DNA from: JBHJOF01 sp050330055
GTDB taxonomy: Bacteria > Pseudomonadota > Alphaproteobacteria > Kiloniellales > JAKSDN01
Reading direction: 5' to 3'
DNA length: 13,896 nt
NCBI GenBank assembly: GCA_050330055.1
Contig: JBHJOF010000049.1
Location: forward strand, 1 to 13,896
Made by a program: the position numbers and the translations under genes. This document shows, one piece after another, positions 1-5,411 of the stretch. The stretch's first letter is position 1. Each line of letters opens with the position of its first letter. Under the pieces are notes generated by a model. The model made no database searches. It worked only from the letters and a program-made list of their open reading frames with translations, and was not told the DNA's origin.

Positions 1-420
1 GCTCAGGTCCTCGATCCGCAGCTCGCGCAAGTAGACCTGGAAGTTGTCGATGATGCGCGGCAGGGCTCTGTCGAGCTTGGCGCGGTCGGCCTCGCTGGCG
101 ATCTCCAGGCTGACCGATATCTTCAGGAACGAGGAGTTGCGGCCCGTGGTATTGAGGTTCACCAGCATTTCGGGCAGCGCGTAGAAGGTCGTCGGCATCG
201 CCGGACCCTCGCCGTGCGCCTCGGAGCCCGCGTGGCCTTCCGCGCCCAGCAGGGAATCGAACAGGCCGGCGAAGTAGGCGCCCGCAACGCCGATGATCAG
301 CACCAGCAGCGGCGCCGCCACGAAGAGGACCAGCTTCTTGCCGGCCATGCCCTTGGCGCGCGGCTTGGCCTCGACCTCGACTTCGTCACCGACGTCCTCG
401 TCCAAAGTCTGCTCGGACAT
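1..420 (-). CDS. fliL: FliL, flagellar basal body-associated protein (3' end cut by window)
   Basis: Inner-membrane protein that surrounds the stator at the flagellar basal body and supports motor torque. The 140 codons present read in frame from an ATG at 420 down to the window edge with no stop, so the C-terminus is missing. Seen in the translation: an acidic cytoplasmic N-terminus (residues 1-20), a basic patch, one transmembrane segment (about 29-52), a short His/Gly/Glu-rich linker, then the start of the periplasmic domain with PEMLVNLN (83-90), FLKISVSLE (98-106) and the typical DNFQVYLREL (125-134). The gene is divergent from flgF across a 314-bp control region, as in Caulobacter, where fliL is an early class II gene followed by fliM; fliM would lie outside this window. 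A CtrA-like box lies 73 bp upstream of the start. Confidence 0.93.
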   Translation of the reverse strand, partial: MSEQTLDEDVGDEVEVEAKPRAKGMAGKKLVLFVAAPLLVLIIGVAGAYFAGLFDSLLGAEGHAGSEAHGEGPAMPTTFYALPEMLVNLNTTGRNSSFLKISVSLEIASEADRAKLDRALPRIIDNFQVYLRELRIEDLS

Positions 421-492
421 GCAGGCCTAACCCTTCAAACCTTCGTGCTAATACTGCCCCCGGGGAGCACCCAATACTTACCGCTCCCTTGG

Positions 493-507
493 TTAAGAAC
501 TCGTTGA
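493..507 (-). promoter_or_regulatory. CtrA-like binding site upstream of fliL
   Basis: The plus strand reads TTAA-GAACTCG-TTGA, one mismatch from the CtrA consensus TTAA-N7-TTAA. It lies 73 bp upstream of the fliL start codon. In Caulobacter the fliL-fliM promoter is CtrA-controlled, so position and gene match known biology. Assignment is by motif only; the second half-site is imperfect. Confidence 0.5.
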
Positions 508-529
508 ATTGCTTGTTTTTGCGGCGCTG

Positions 530-558
530 CGGCAAGAACTGCCGGGCAAGCCCTGCCG
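530..558. promoter_or_regulatory. Tandem palindromic enhancer, FlbD/ftr-like
   Basis: Two adjacent 14-bp units, GGCAAGAACTGCCG (531-544) and GGCAAGCCCTGCCG (545-558), are identical at 12 of 14 positions, and each is a palindrome of the form GGCA-N6-TGCC-type with a shared CTGCCG end. Base 530 extends the first arm to CGGCA/TGCCG. They lie about 75 bp upstream of the -24 element of the sigma-54 promoter, the usual distance for an enhancer-binding activator. FlbD is the activator that works on flagellar sigma-54 promoters in Caulobacter through GC-rich ftr elements, so FlbD is the natural candidate. The protein match is inferred, not shown. Confidence 0.55.
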
Positions 559-632
559 CAAAGAGGGCCAAGCCGGCGGCCGGTCGCCGGAGCGGCCCGC
601 GCAGAGCGTCCGACAGCCAAGGCTCCCTCCGC

Positions 633-649
633 TTGGCACGCCGCGTGCA
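633..649 (+). promoter_or_regulatory. Sigma-54 promoter of the flgF operon
   Basis: TTGGCACGCCGCGTGCA matches the sigma-54 consensus YTGGCACGRNNNTTGCW at 12 of 14 defined positions. The invariant GG (635-636) and GC (647-648) have exactly the required 10-bp spacing. Transcription would begin near 660, leaving a leader of about 75 nt before the flgF ATG. Rod and ring genes of alphaproteobacteria such as Caulobacter are typical sigma-54 class genes. Confidence 0.75.
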
Positions 650-734
650 AGCCAGGCCGGCGAGCCGCCCGCCCCGGAACCGGCACGACCCGTTGGGACT
701 GGCGGCCGACCAGGGTCAAGAGAGCCGAAGGACG

Positions 735-1454
735 ATGGAGAACGCAGGATATATCGCCCTGTCACGCCAGATGGTGCTGCGCCAGCAGATGGACGTGATC
801 GCGAACAACCTCGCCAACATGAACACCAGCGCGTTCAAGGGCGAGAGCATGCTGTTCGTGGAGCACCTGACCAAGGCGGACGACGGCAAGCTGCTGAGCT
901 TCGTGCAGGACCTGGCCCTGGTCCGCAACCTCGAGCAGGGGCCGATCACGCAATCGGGCAACCCGCTCGACCTGGCAATCCGCGGTGACGGCTACTTCAC
1001 CGTCGAGACCCCGGGCGGCGAGCGCTACACCCGGCGCGGCACCTTCATGCTGGACCAGGATGGCCAGATCGTTACTCCGGAGGGCTATCCCCTGCTGGCG
1101 GCGGGCGGCACGCCGATCGTGATTGCGCCGGACAGCGGCCCGATCACCATTGCGAGCGACGGCACCGTTTCCACCGATAGCGACCAGCTAGCCCGCATTG
1201 AGCTGGTCGCCTTCGAGGACGAGCAGTACCTGACCCGAACCGAGGGCGGCCTCTACGAGGCCGGGGACCTAAACCCCGAAGTGGTGGCCGAGCCCAACAT
1301 CCAGCAGGGCATGATCGAGGGCTCGAACGTCAAGGGCATCGTCGAGGTCACCAAGCTGATGGAGACGGTCCGCAACTACCAGAGCGCCGCCAAGCTGGCC
1401 GAAGGCGAGCACGAGCGCCAGCGCCGCGCCATAGAGAACCTGGTCTCCGTCTAG
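735..1454 (+). CDS. flgF: FlgF, flagellar proximal rod protein
   Basis: Structural protein of the flagellar rod in the periplasm, exported by the flagellar type III apparatus. The 239-residue product has the rod/hook family N-terminus with the ANNLANMNTSAFKG segment, the central NPLDLAIRGDGYF motif followed by YTRRGTF, and the C-terminal SNV...EVTKLMETVRNYQSAAKL helix that forms the rod core. Length is normal for alphaproteobacterial FlgF. The ATG at 735 was chosen because the protein match begins there (MENAGYIALSRQM) and AGGA lies just upstream. The frame is open back to 489, but that stretch contains the promoter elements and does not look coded. It is the first gene of flgF-flgG-flgA-flgH, with 36 bp to flgG. 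Confidence 0.96.
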   Translation: MENAGYIALSRQMVLRQQMDVIANNLANMNTSAFKGESMLFVEHLTKADDGKLLSFVQDLALVRNLEQGPITQSGNPLDLAIRGDGYFTVETPGGERYTRRGTFMLDQDGQIVTPEGYPLLAAGGTPIVIAPDSGPITIASDGTVSTDSDQLARIELVAFEDEQYLTRTEGGLYEAGDLNPEVVAEPNIQQGMIEGSNVKGIVEVTKLMETVRNYQSAAKLAEGEHERQRRAIENLVSV

Positions 1455-1490
1455 CAGTCGGCGGACCTCACTACGACAAGGATTTAGCCC

Positions 1491-2276
1491 ATGAGATCGT
1501 TGAACATCGCCGCGACGGGCATGCTGGCCCAGCAGCTTAACGTGGACGTGATCTCGAACAACATCGCGAACATGAACACCACTGGCTACAAGCGCCAGCG
1601 GGCCGAGTTCCAGGACCTGCTGTACCAGAACCTGCGCCGGGTCGGTTCCAGTTCGTCGGACGCCGGCACCATCGTGCCCTCCGGCATCCAGCTCGGCGTC
1701 GGCGTGAAGCCGGCCGCGGTTTACCGCATCACCCAGCAGGGCGCGCTTTCGATCACCGACAACCCGCTCGACCTGGCGATCAACGGCCAGGGCTACTTCA
1801 TGGTCGAGCTGCCGTCCGGCGAGACCGCCTACACCCGCGCCGGCACCTTCCAGATCAGCGCCGAGGGCGACGTGGTCACGGCCGACGGCTATATCGTGCA
1901 GCCCGGCATCACCATCCCGAGCGACGCCATCAGCATCACCGTCAACGCCAGCGGCGAGGTCTCGGTCAACATCGACCGCCAGGTAGCCGACCAGGTGGTC
2001 GGCCGGATCGAGCTGGCGACCTTCCCCAACCCGGCCGGCCTCGCCGCCATCGGGCAGAACCTTTTCCTGGAGACCGCGGCGTCTGGCGCCTCGGCCACCG
2101 CGATCCCCGGCTCGGCCGGCTTCGGCACCATCGAGCAGGGCGCGCTGGAGACCTCGAACGTCGACGTGGTGGCGGAGATCACCACCCTGATCACGGCGCA
2201 GCGCGCCTACGAGATGAACTCGCGCGTGATCCAGGCCTCTGACGAGATGATGTCGGCCGTCACCCAGCTCCGCTAA
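1491..2276 (+). CDS. flgG: FlgG, flagellar distal rod protein
   Basis: Distal rod subunit, the part of the axle passing through the P and L rings. The 261-residue length is that of typical FlgG. The N-terminus MRSLNIAATGMLAQQLNVD, followed by SNNIANMNTTGYK, is the family signature. The middle carries NPLDLAINGQGYFMVELPSG and YTRAGTFQ. The end carries the core helix ITAQRAYEMNSRVIQASDEM. An AAGGA ribosome site lies about 8 bp before the ATG. It follows flgF by 36 bp and precedes flgA by 21 bp, so cotranscription is expected. It is closely similar to the upstream flgF at the motif level (both have NPLDLAI and GYF), consistent with an old duplication within the rod family. Confidence 0.97.
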   Translation: MRSLNIAATGMLAQQLNVDVISNNIANMNTTGYKRQRAEFQDLLYQNLRRVGSSSSDAGTIVPSGIQLGVGVKPAAVYRITQQGALSITDNPLDLAINGQGYFMVELPSGETAYTRAGTFQISAEGDVVTADGYIVQPGITIPSDAISITVNASGEVSVNIDRQVADQVVGRIELATFPNPAGLAAIGQNLFLETAASGASATAIPGSAGFGTIEQGALETSNVDVVAEITTLITAQRAYEMNSRVIQASDEMMSAVTQLR

Positions 2277-2297
2277 GATTAGAAGAGTCCGTCCGCT

Positions 2298-3248
2298 ATG
2301 CGTGTTCTCCTCCTCGCCGCCCTACTGCTGCTCGCCGCCACGGCCGAAAGGCCGGCCCTCGCCGAGGCGGTCGCGCTCAAGAGCTTCGCGCTGGTCGAAG
2401 GCGACCTGGTGCGGCTCGGCGACCTCTTCGACGGCCTCGGCTCCAAGGCCGAGACCGCGGTGGCGCGGGCGCCGGCACCGGGCGAGCGGGTCGAGCTGAG
2501 CAGCCGCTGGCTGGCAGCCCTCGCCCGCGGGCACGGCGTCGACTGGCGGCCGGCCTCCGGCTTCGAGCGGGTGACGCTGGAGCGGGCCAGCCACACCATC
2601 GACGCCAGTCGCATCGAGGACGTGCTGCGCGAGGGCCTGGCCGCGCGCGGCCTGCAGGGCGAGGCTGACCTGCAGCTAGACAATCCGGCCCTGCAGCTCG
2701 TGCTGCCGGCCGAGGTCGAACCCAGCCTGCAGATCTCCGGCCTCGCCTACGACTCCACCAACGGGCGCTTCACCGCCCGCGTCGTGGCCCCGGCCCAGGG
2801 TGCCACGCAGGCCCAGGCAATTGTGACCGGCCGGGCCGTGCTCATGACCTCGCTGCCGGTGCTGCAGCGCCAGGTGGCGCCCGGCGAGGTGATCCGCGCC
2901 CAGGATATCGGCTGGGTCAGCGTGCGCGCCGACCGCATGACCCGCAACGTGATCGCCGACGCCTCCGGGCTGGTCGGCAAGAGCCCGCGCCGCCCGATCG
3001 CGCTCGACCAGCCGGTGCGCAGCGCCGACCTGCGCGAGCCGATCACGGTGCAGAAGAACAGCCTGGTGGTGATCCGGCTTGAGACCGCGCGCATGATCCT
3101 GACCGCCCAGGGACGGGCACTGGAGAACGGCGCCGCCGGCGCCGCGATCCGGGTGATGAACACCAAGTCGAACACCGTCATCAACGCCGTAGTAGTCGAC
3201 TCCGGCACCGTCGAGGTGCCGGCGGCCGGCGACCTGGTCACCGACTGA
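2298..3248 (+). CDS. flgA: FlgA, flagellar P-ring assembly chaperone
   Basis: Periplasmic chaperone that helps FlgI assemble into the P ring around the rod. The 316-residue product starts with a clear Sec signal peptide (MRVLLLAALLLLAAT, likely cleaved after ALA at residue 22). The C-terminal half carries the SAF-type domain with QRQVAPGEVIRAQDIGWV, the LVGKSPRRPIALDQPVR segment and the closing V...ENGAAGAAIRVMNTKSNT, all typical of FlgA. Length is at the long end, as is usual for alphaproteobacteria, with an N-terminal domain before the SAF part. An AGAAGAG sequence 10 bp upstream is a modest ribosome site. The stop is 11 bp from the flgH start. Confidence 0.95.
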   Translation: MRVLLLAALLLLAATAERPALAEAVALKSFALVEGDLVRLGDLFDGLGSKAETAVARAPAPGERVELSSRWLAALARGHGVDWRPASGFERVTLERASHTIDASRIEDVLREGLAARGLQGEADLQLDNPALQLVLPAEVEPSLQISGLAYDSTNGRFTARVVAPAQGATQAQAIVTGRAVLMTSLPVLQRQVAPGEVIRAQDIGWVSVRADRMTRNVIADASGLVGKSPRRPIALDQPVRSADLREPITVQKNSLVVIRLETARMILTAQGRALENGAAGAAIRVMNTKSNTVINAVVVDSGTVEVPAAGDLVTD

Positions 3249-3254
3249 GGGAGG
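3247..3254 (+). promoter_or_regulatory. Ribosome binding site of flgH
   Basis: GAGGGAGG overlaps the flgA stop codon and ends 5 bp before the ATG at 3260. Its strength is the reason for preferring the upstream flgH start over a second in-frame ATG at 3335, which sits just before the lipoprotein signal. Confidence 0.65.
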
Positions 3255-3259
3255 CCCGC

Positions 3260-4072
3260 ATGGCCGCTGTCATCTCAACCCCCGCGACGCCCGGCGCCGG
3301 GCGCGCCCACGGCGCCCGAGGCCGAGGCGCCTGGATGCTCCGGTTCGCCGCGGTCGCCAGCCTGGCCCTGACGCTGGCCGGCTGCAACGCCCTGACCCGC
3401 CTCTCCGAGGTCGGTGAGGCGCCGGCCATGAGCACGATCCAGAATCCCGCCACGATCACCGGCAACCGGCCGCTCGAGATGCCGATGCCGGCGCCGGTCC
3501 AAGTCTCGCACCAGCCGAACTCGCTGTGGCGGCCCGGTTCGCGCCACTTCTTCAAGGACCAGCGCGCCTCCGAGGTCGGCGATCTGGTGACCGTGGTCAT
3601 CCAGATCGACGACAACGCACGAATCAACAACAGCACCGCGCGCAGCCGCGGTGCCGCAGAGGATGCCTCGCTGAATGCCTTCCTCGGCTACGAGGACGCG
3701 CTCGACGCCTTCTTTCCGGGGTCGATCGACAACCTCAACCTGGTCAACGCGAACAGCAGCTCGAACTCGACCGGCCAGGGCAGCGTGAACCGCGGCGAGG
3801 CGATCAATCTGCGGGTTGCCGCGGTGGTCACCCAGGTGCTGCCGAACGGCAACCTGGTCGTCGCCGGCCGTCAGGAGATGCGGGTCAACTTCGAGATGCG
3901 CGAGCTCCAGGTCGCCGGCATCATCCGGCCCGAGGACATTACCTCGGTCAACACCATCGAGTTCGATCAGATCGCAGAGGCGCGCATCGCCTACGGCGGC
4001 CGCGGCACCCTCTCCGACGTGCAGCAGCCGCGCTACGGCCAGCAGGTCTTCGACATCATCTGGCCGTTCTGA
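3260..4072 (+). CDS. flgH: FlgH, flagellar L-ring lipoprotein
   Basis: Outer-membrane lipoprotein forming the L ring, the bushing through which the rod exits. The product is 270 residues from this start. A lipobox LALTLAGC places the lipidated cysteine at residue 42. The downstream sequence shows the FlgH hallmarks: SLWRPGSRHFFKDQRASEVGD, then VTVVIQIDD, then GEAINLRVAAVVTQVLPNGNLVVAG and a tail of LSDVQQPRYGQQVFDIIWPF. The start is open to question. A strong ribosome site supports 3260, but it puts an unusually long 25-residue polar stretch before the hydrophobic segment; starting at the ATG at 3335 would give a standard 16-residue lipoprotein signal. It is the last gene of the flgF operon and converges with dksA. 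Confidence 0.95.
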   Translation: MAAVISTPATPGAGRAHGARGRGAWMLRFAAVASLALTLAGCNALTRLSEVGEAPAMSTIQNPATITGNRPLEMPMPAPVQVSHQPNSLWRPGSRHFFKDQRASEVGDLVTVVIQIDDNARINNSTARSRGAAEDASLNAFLGYEDALDAFFPGSIDNLNLVNANSSSNSTGQGSVNRGEAINLRVAAVVTQVLPNGNLVVAGRQEMRVNFEMRELQVAGIIRPEDITSVNTIEFDQIAEARIAYGGRGTLSDVQQPRYGQQVFDIIWPF

Positions 4073-4104
4073 TCCGACCTGGCCTGGCTAGCCGTGAAAA
4101 CAAC

Positions 4105-4133
4105 GGGCCGGTGCCCCTTGCAGGGCCCGGCCC
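4105..4133 (-). terminator. Hairpin terminator between flgH and dksA
   Basis: GGGCCGG-T-GCCC pairs with GGGCCCGGCCC around a 6-nt loop (cttgca), an 11-bp stem with one bulged base. Read on the minus strand the stem is followed by GTTGTTTTCAC, a short U-rich run, so it fits an intrinsic terminator for dksA. On the plus strand no T run follows, though so stable a hairpin may still slow polymerase leaving flgH. Confidence 0.7.
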
Positions 4134-4134
4134 G

Positions 4135-4147
4135 CTCGCATTGCGAG
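4135..4147. repeat. Short perfect palindrome in the flgH-dksA gap
   Basis: CTCGCA-T-TGCGAG has 6-bp arms around one central base, starting 2 bp after the terminator hairpin. It lies about 20 bp past the dksA stop. It could be an accessory stem or a protein site; no function can be assigned. Confidence 0.35.
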
Positions 4148-4165
4148 ATCCCGTCGATGTTCGTA

Positions 4166-4582
4166 CTAATCGTCGCGGTGGGTCCGTTCCATCCGCTCGT
4201 GGCGCTCCTGGGCCTCGAGAGAGAGGGTAGCGATCGGCCGGGCCTCGAGGCGGCGCAAGCCGATCGGCTCCATGGTCTCCTCACAGTAGCCGTAGGAGCC
4301 GTCCTCGATGCGCCGCAGCGCCGAGTCGATCTTGGCGATCAGCTTGCGCTCCCGGTCCCGCGTACGCAGCTCGAGCGAGCGCTCGGTCTCGAGCGACGCC
4401 CGGTCCGCCAGGTCCGGCTCGGACAGACTGCTTTCCTGCAGACTCTGCAGGGTTTCGGTCGATTCCTTGAGCAGCTCGTCCTTCCAGCGCAGCAGCTTCT
4501 GACGGAAGTACTCCTGCATCCGAGGGCTCATGAAGGGCTCCTCGTCGGACGGTCGGTAGTCCGGCGGCAATTTCAAGGTCAT
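4166..4582 (-). CDS. dksA: DksA, RNA polymerase-binding transcription factor
   Basis: Small protein that inserts into the RNA polymerase secondary channel and works with ppGpp in the stringent response. The 138-residue product has the long coiled coil (about 20-95) with the tip motif DLADRA, giving D57, D60 and A62 at the positions needed for activity. RSLELRTRDRERKLIAKI follows, then the globular end with GYCEE and IGLRRLEARPIATLSLEAQERHER. Of the four zinc cysteines of E. coli DksA only C100 remains; the others read T103, S121 and A124. This pattern is usual in alphaproteobacteria, so it is not a defect. It lies inside the flagellar block, convergent with flgH and downstream of fliX, as is common in alphaproteobacteria. 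An in-frame ATG at 4531 has a stronger ribosome site, but the conserved N-terminus supports the longer form. Confidence 0.95.
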   Translation of the reverse strand: MTLKLPPDYRPSDEEPFMSPRMQEYFRQKLLRWKDELLKESTETLQSLQESSLSEPDLADRASLETERSLELRTRDRERKLIAKIDSALRRIEDGSYGYCEETMEPIGLRRLEARPIATLSLEAQERHERMERTHRDD

Positions 4583-4616
4583 CCTCTGTCTTGGTGGCGA
4601 GACATCAGCGCCGCGG

Positions 4617-4644
4617 AGTATATGAATTTCGGTTTTGCCGACAA
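4617..4644 (-). promoter_or_regulatory. Sigma-70-like promoter of dksA
   Basis: On the minus strand TTGTCG (4644-4639) and TATACT (4622-4617) are separated by 16 bp, resembling -35 and -10 boxes (4 of 6 and 5 of 6 matches). Transcription would start near 4610, giving a leader of about 28 nt. This suggests dksA can be expressed independently of fliX. Confidence 0.5.
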
Positions 4645-4652
4645 GTCCCAGA

Positions 4653-4668
4653 TTGCACCCTGGTGCAA
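4653..4668. promoter_or_regulatory. Perfect 16-bp palindrome upstream of dksA promoter
   Basis: TTGCACC-CT-GGTGCAA is a perfect inverted repeat lying 8 bp upstream of the proposed -35 box of dksA, in the fliX-dksA gap. The position suits an activator operator. It is not followed by a T run on either strand, so a terminator role for fliX is less likely. The binding protein is unknown. Confidence 0.5.
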
Positions 4669-4698
4669 CCCGGCGCTCTGGCGGAAAATTATTACTGT

Positions 4699-5142
4699 TC
4701 AGCGACTTGCCGCGCGGCCGCGGACCTCGTACTTGGCCAGCTCGACGGCGGCGCGCAGTTCGATCTCGGCCAGGATTTCCGCCAGGCGAGGATCGTCGAC
4801 GCCGGACCGCTGGCGGGCAACGAGGGCCGCCAGCCGCTCCACCGTGGCGCGCGGCAGCCGGCCGGTCAGCAGGCCCAGCCGCAGTTCATCGAGCTGATCG
4901 AGCAGGCTTTCGCCGCGGAGCCGGGCCCCGCGCCGCTGCGCTATGGCATCGGGCACTTCCTGCAGGGCCAGCAGGCTGTCGATGGCGCCGAGCGGCGCCT
5001 GGGCGCTGACCGAAGATGCCGCGGCTGGCTCTTGCGCCAGCTCGTCGGCAAAGCGCGAGCCGCCGACGGAGCGGGAGGACTGCCCGCGCCGGGGCGAGCT
5101 GGAGCGCACGCCTGTAAGGGGATCGATCTTCATCGAGGCCAT
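4699..5142 (-). CDS. fliX: FliX, flagellar assembly checkpoint regulator
   Basis: Alphaproteobacterial regulator that in Caulobacter binds the sigma-54 activator FlbD and links late flagellar transcription to completion of the early basal body. The product is 147 residues: a Ser/Gly/Arg-rich, probably disordered N-terminus (1-30), FADEL at about 31-35, and a helical domain with IDSLLALQEVPD, the GESLLDQLDELRLGLLTGRLP segment typical of FliX, and a C-terminal helix EILAEIELRAAVELAKYEV. The start is uncertain: ATG at 5142, or ATG at 5133 giving MKIDPLTG, the more usual FliX beginning; neither has a good ribosome site. The gene is divergent from flgI and has a perfect CtrA box 35 bp upstream, matching its class II status in Caulobacter. 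Identification rests on helical motifs plus location. Confidence 0.88.
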   Translation of the reverse strand: MASMKIDPLTGVRSSSPRRGQSSRSVGGSRFADELAQEPAAASSVSAQAPLGAIDSLLALQEVPDAIAQRRGARLRGESLLDQLDELRLGLLTGRLPRATVERLAALVARQRSGVDDPRLAEILAEIELRAAVELAKYEVRGRAASR

Positions 5143-5176
5143 ATCGCGATCACGCGGGGAGATTGCGCGGACGCCG

Positions 5177-5191
5177 TTAAGAAGCGGTTAA
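5177..5191 (-). promoter_or_regulatory. CtrA binding site of the fliX promoter
   Basis: TTAA-GAAGCGG-TTAA on the plus strand is an exact TTAA-N7-TTAA. On the minus strand it reads TTAACCGCTTCTTAAC, also matching the flanking CC of activated CtrA promoters. The box ends 35 bp before the fliX ATG at 5142, where CtrA would overlap the -35 region of a promoter starting very near the gene. In Caulobacter, fliX is a CtrA-dependent class II gene. Confidence 0.72.
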
Positions 5192-5206
5192 GTGTAAGCT
5201 TCGCCA

Positions 5207-5219
5207 GGCAGAATTTGCC
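5207..5219. promoter_or_regulatory. FlbD-like palindrome in the fliX/flgI region
   Basis: GGCA-GAATT-TGCC is a perfect inverted repeat with the same GGCA/TGCC arms as the tandem pair upstream of flgF. It sits 15 bp from the fliX CtrA box and about 107 bp upstream of the flgI sigma-54 promoter, which is an enhancer-like distance. A nested second repeat, GGCAGA with TCTGCC, extends to 5226. The protein, probably FlbD, is inferred from context. Confidence 0.45.
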
Positions 5220-5326
5220 CTCTGCCCGGCCCCCGGGGGGACCAAGATTGCCGTCCCAAGGCGGCGCCTGGGGGTGTCCCTGCCCCGCCGGGCCCACCGG
5301 CCCCGCGCATTTCCCGCGCCACGCCT

Positions 5327-5343
5327 CTGGCATGATTCTCGCA
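5327..5343 (+). promoter_or_regulatory. Sigma-54 promoter of the flgI operon
   Basis: CTGGCATGATTCTCGCA matches YTGGCACGRNNNTTGCW at 12 of 14 defined positions, with GG (5329-5330) and GC (5341-5342) 10 bp apart. Transcription would begin near 5354, about 58 nt before the flgI ATG. Confidence 0.72.
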
Positions 5344-5411
5344 GTCCCTTGGCCGGGGCGCGCTCCCAAGCCCGTCCAAGTTGTTACAGCACTGCGATAA
5401 TAAAGGCTCAT

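Larger units (their letters stand above)
421..734. other. Divergent fliL/flgF control region (no gene)
   Basis: This 314-bp stretch between the two start codons holds no convincing gene. An open frame from 489 is only an upstream extension of flgF, with no homology-like content. Going left to right it carries a CtrA-like box (493-507), a tandem pair of palindromes (530-558) and a sigma-54 -24/-12 element (633-649), each listed separately. The left third is noticeably more AT-rich than the surrounding coding DNA, as expected of a promoter region. Confidence 0.7.
5143..5411. other. Divergent fliX/flgI control region (no gene)
   Basis: This 269-bp region separates the two starts. It carries a CtrA box next to fliX (5177-5191), a FlbD-like palindrome (5207-5219), a GC-rich stretch (5220-5320) with no recognised signal, and a sigma-54 promoter (5327-5343) facing flgI. 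The frame upstream of flgI is open back to 5274, but it spans the promoter and codes a Pro/Arg-rich peptide unlike FlgI, so it was not taken as coding. Confidence 0.7.

Noticed and set aside
489..734. Longer flgF starting at 489
   Set aside because: The added 82 residues are Arg/Pro/Ala-rich without similarity to rod proteins, and the stretch contains the sigma-54 promoter and palindromes.
4653..4668. NtrC binding site
   Set aside because: The arms look like TGCACC/GGTGCA, but the whole site is about three bases too short in the centre for the NtrC consensus.
4591..5400. A 269-codon plus-strand frame across the fliX region
   Set aside because: It runs antisense to fliX, crosses both control regions and shows no domain; fliX on the minus strand has recognisable helices and fits the conserved gene order.
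5274..5411. Longer flgI starting at 5274
   Set aside because: It would put 46 residues before the signal peptide and cover the sigma-54 promoter.
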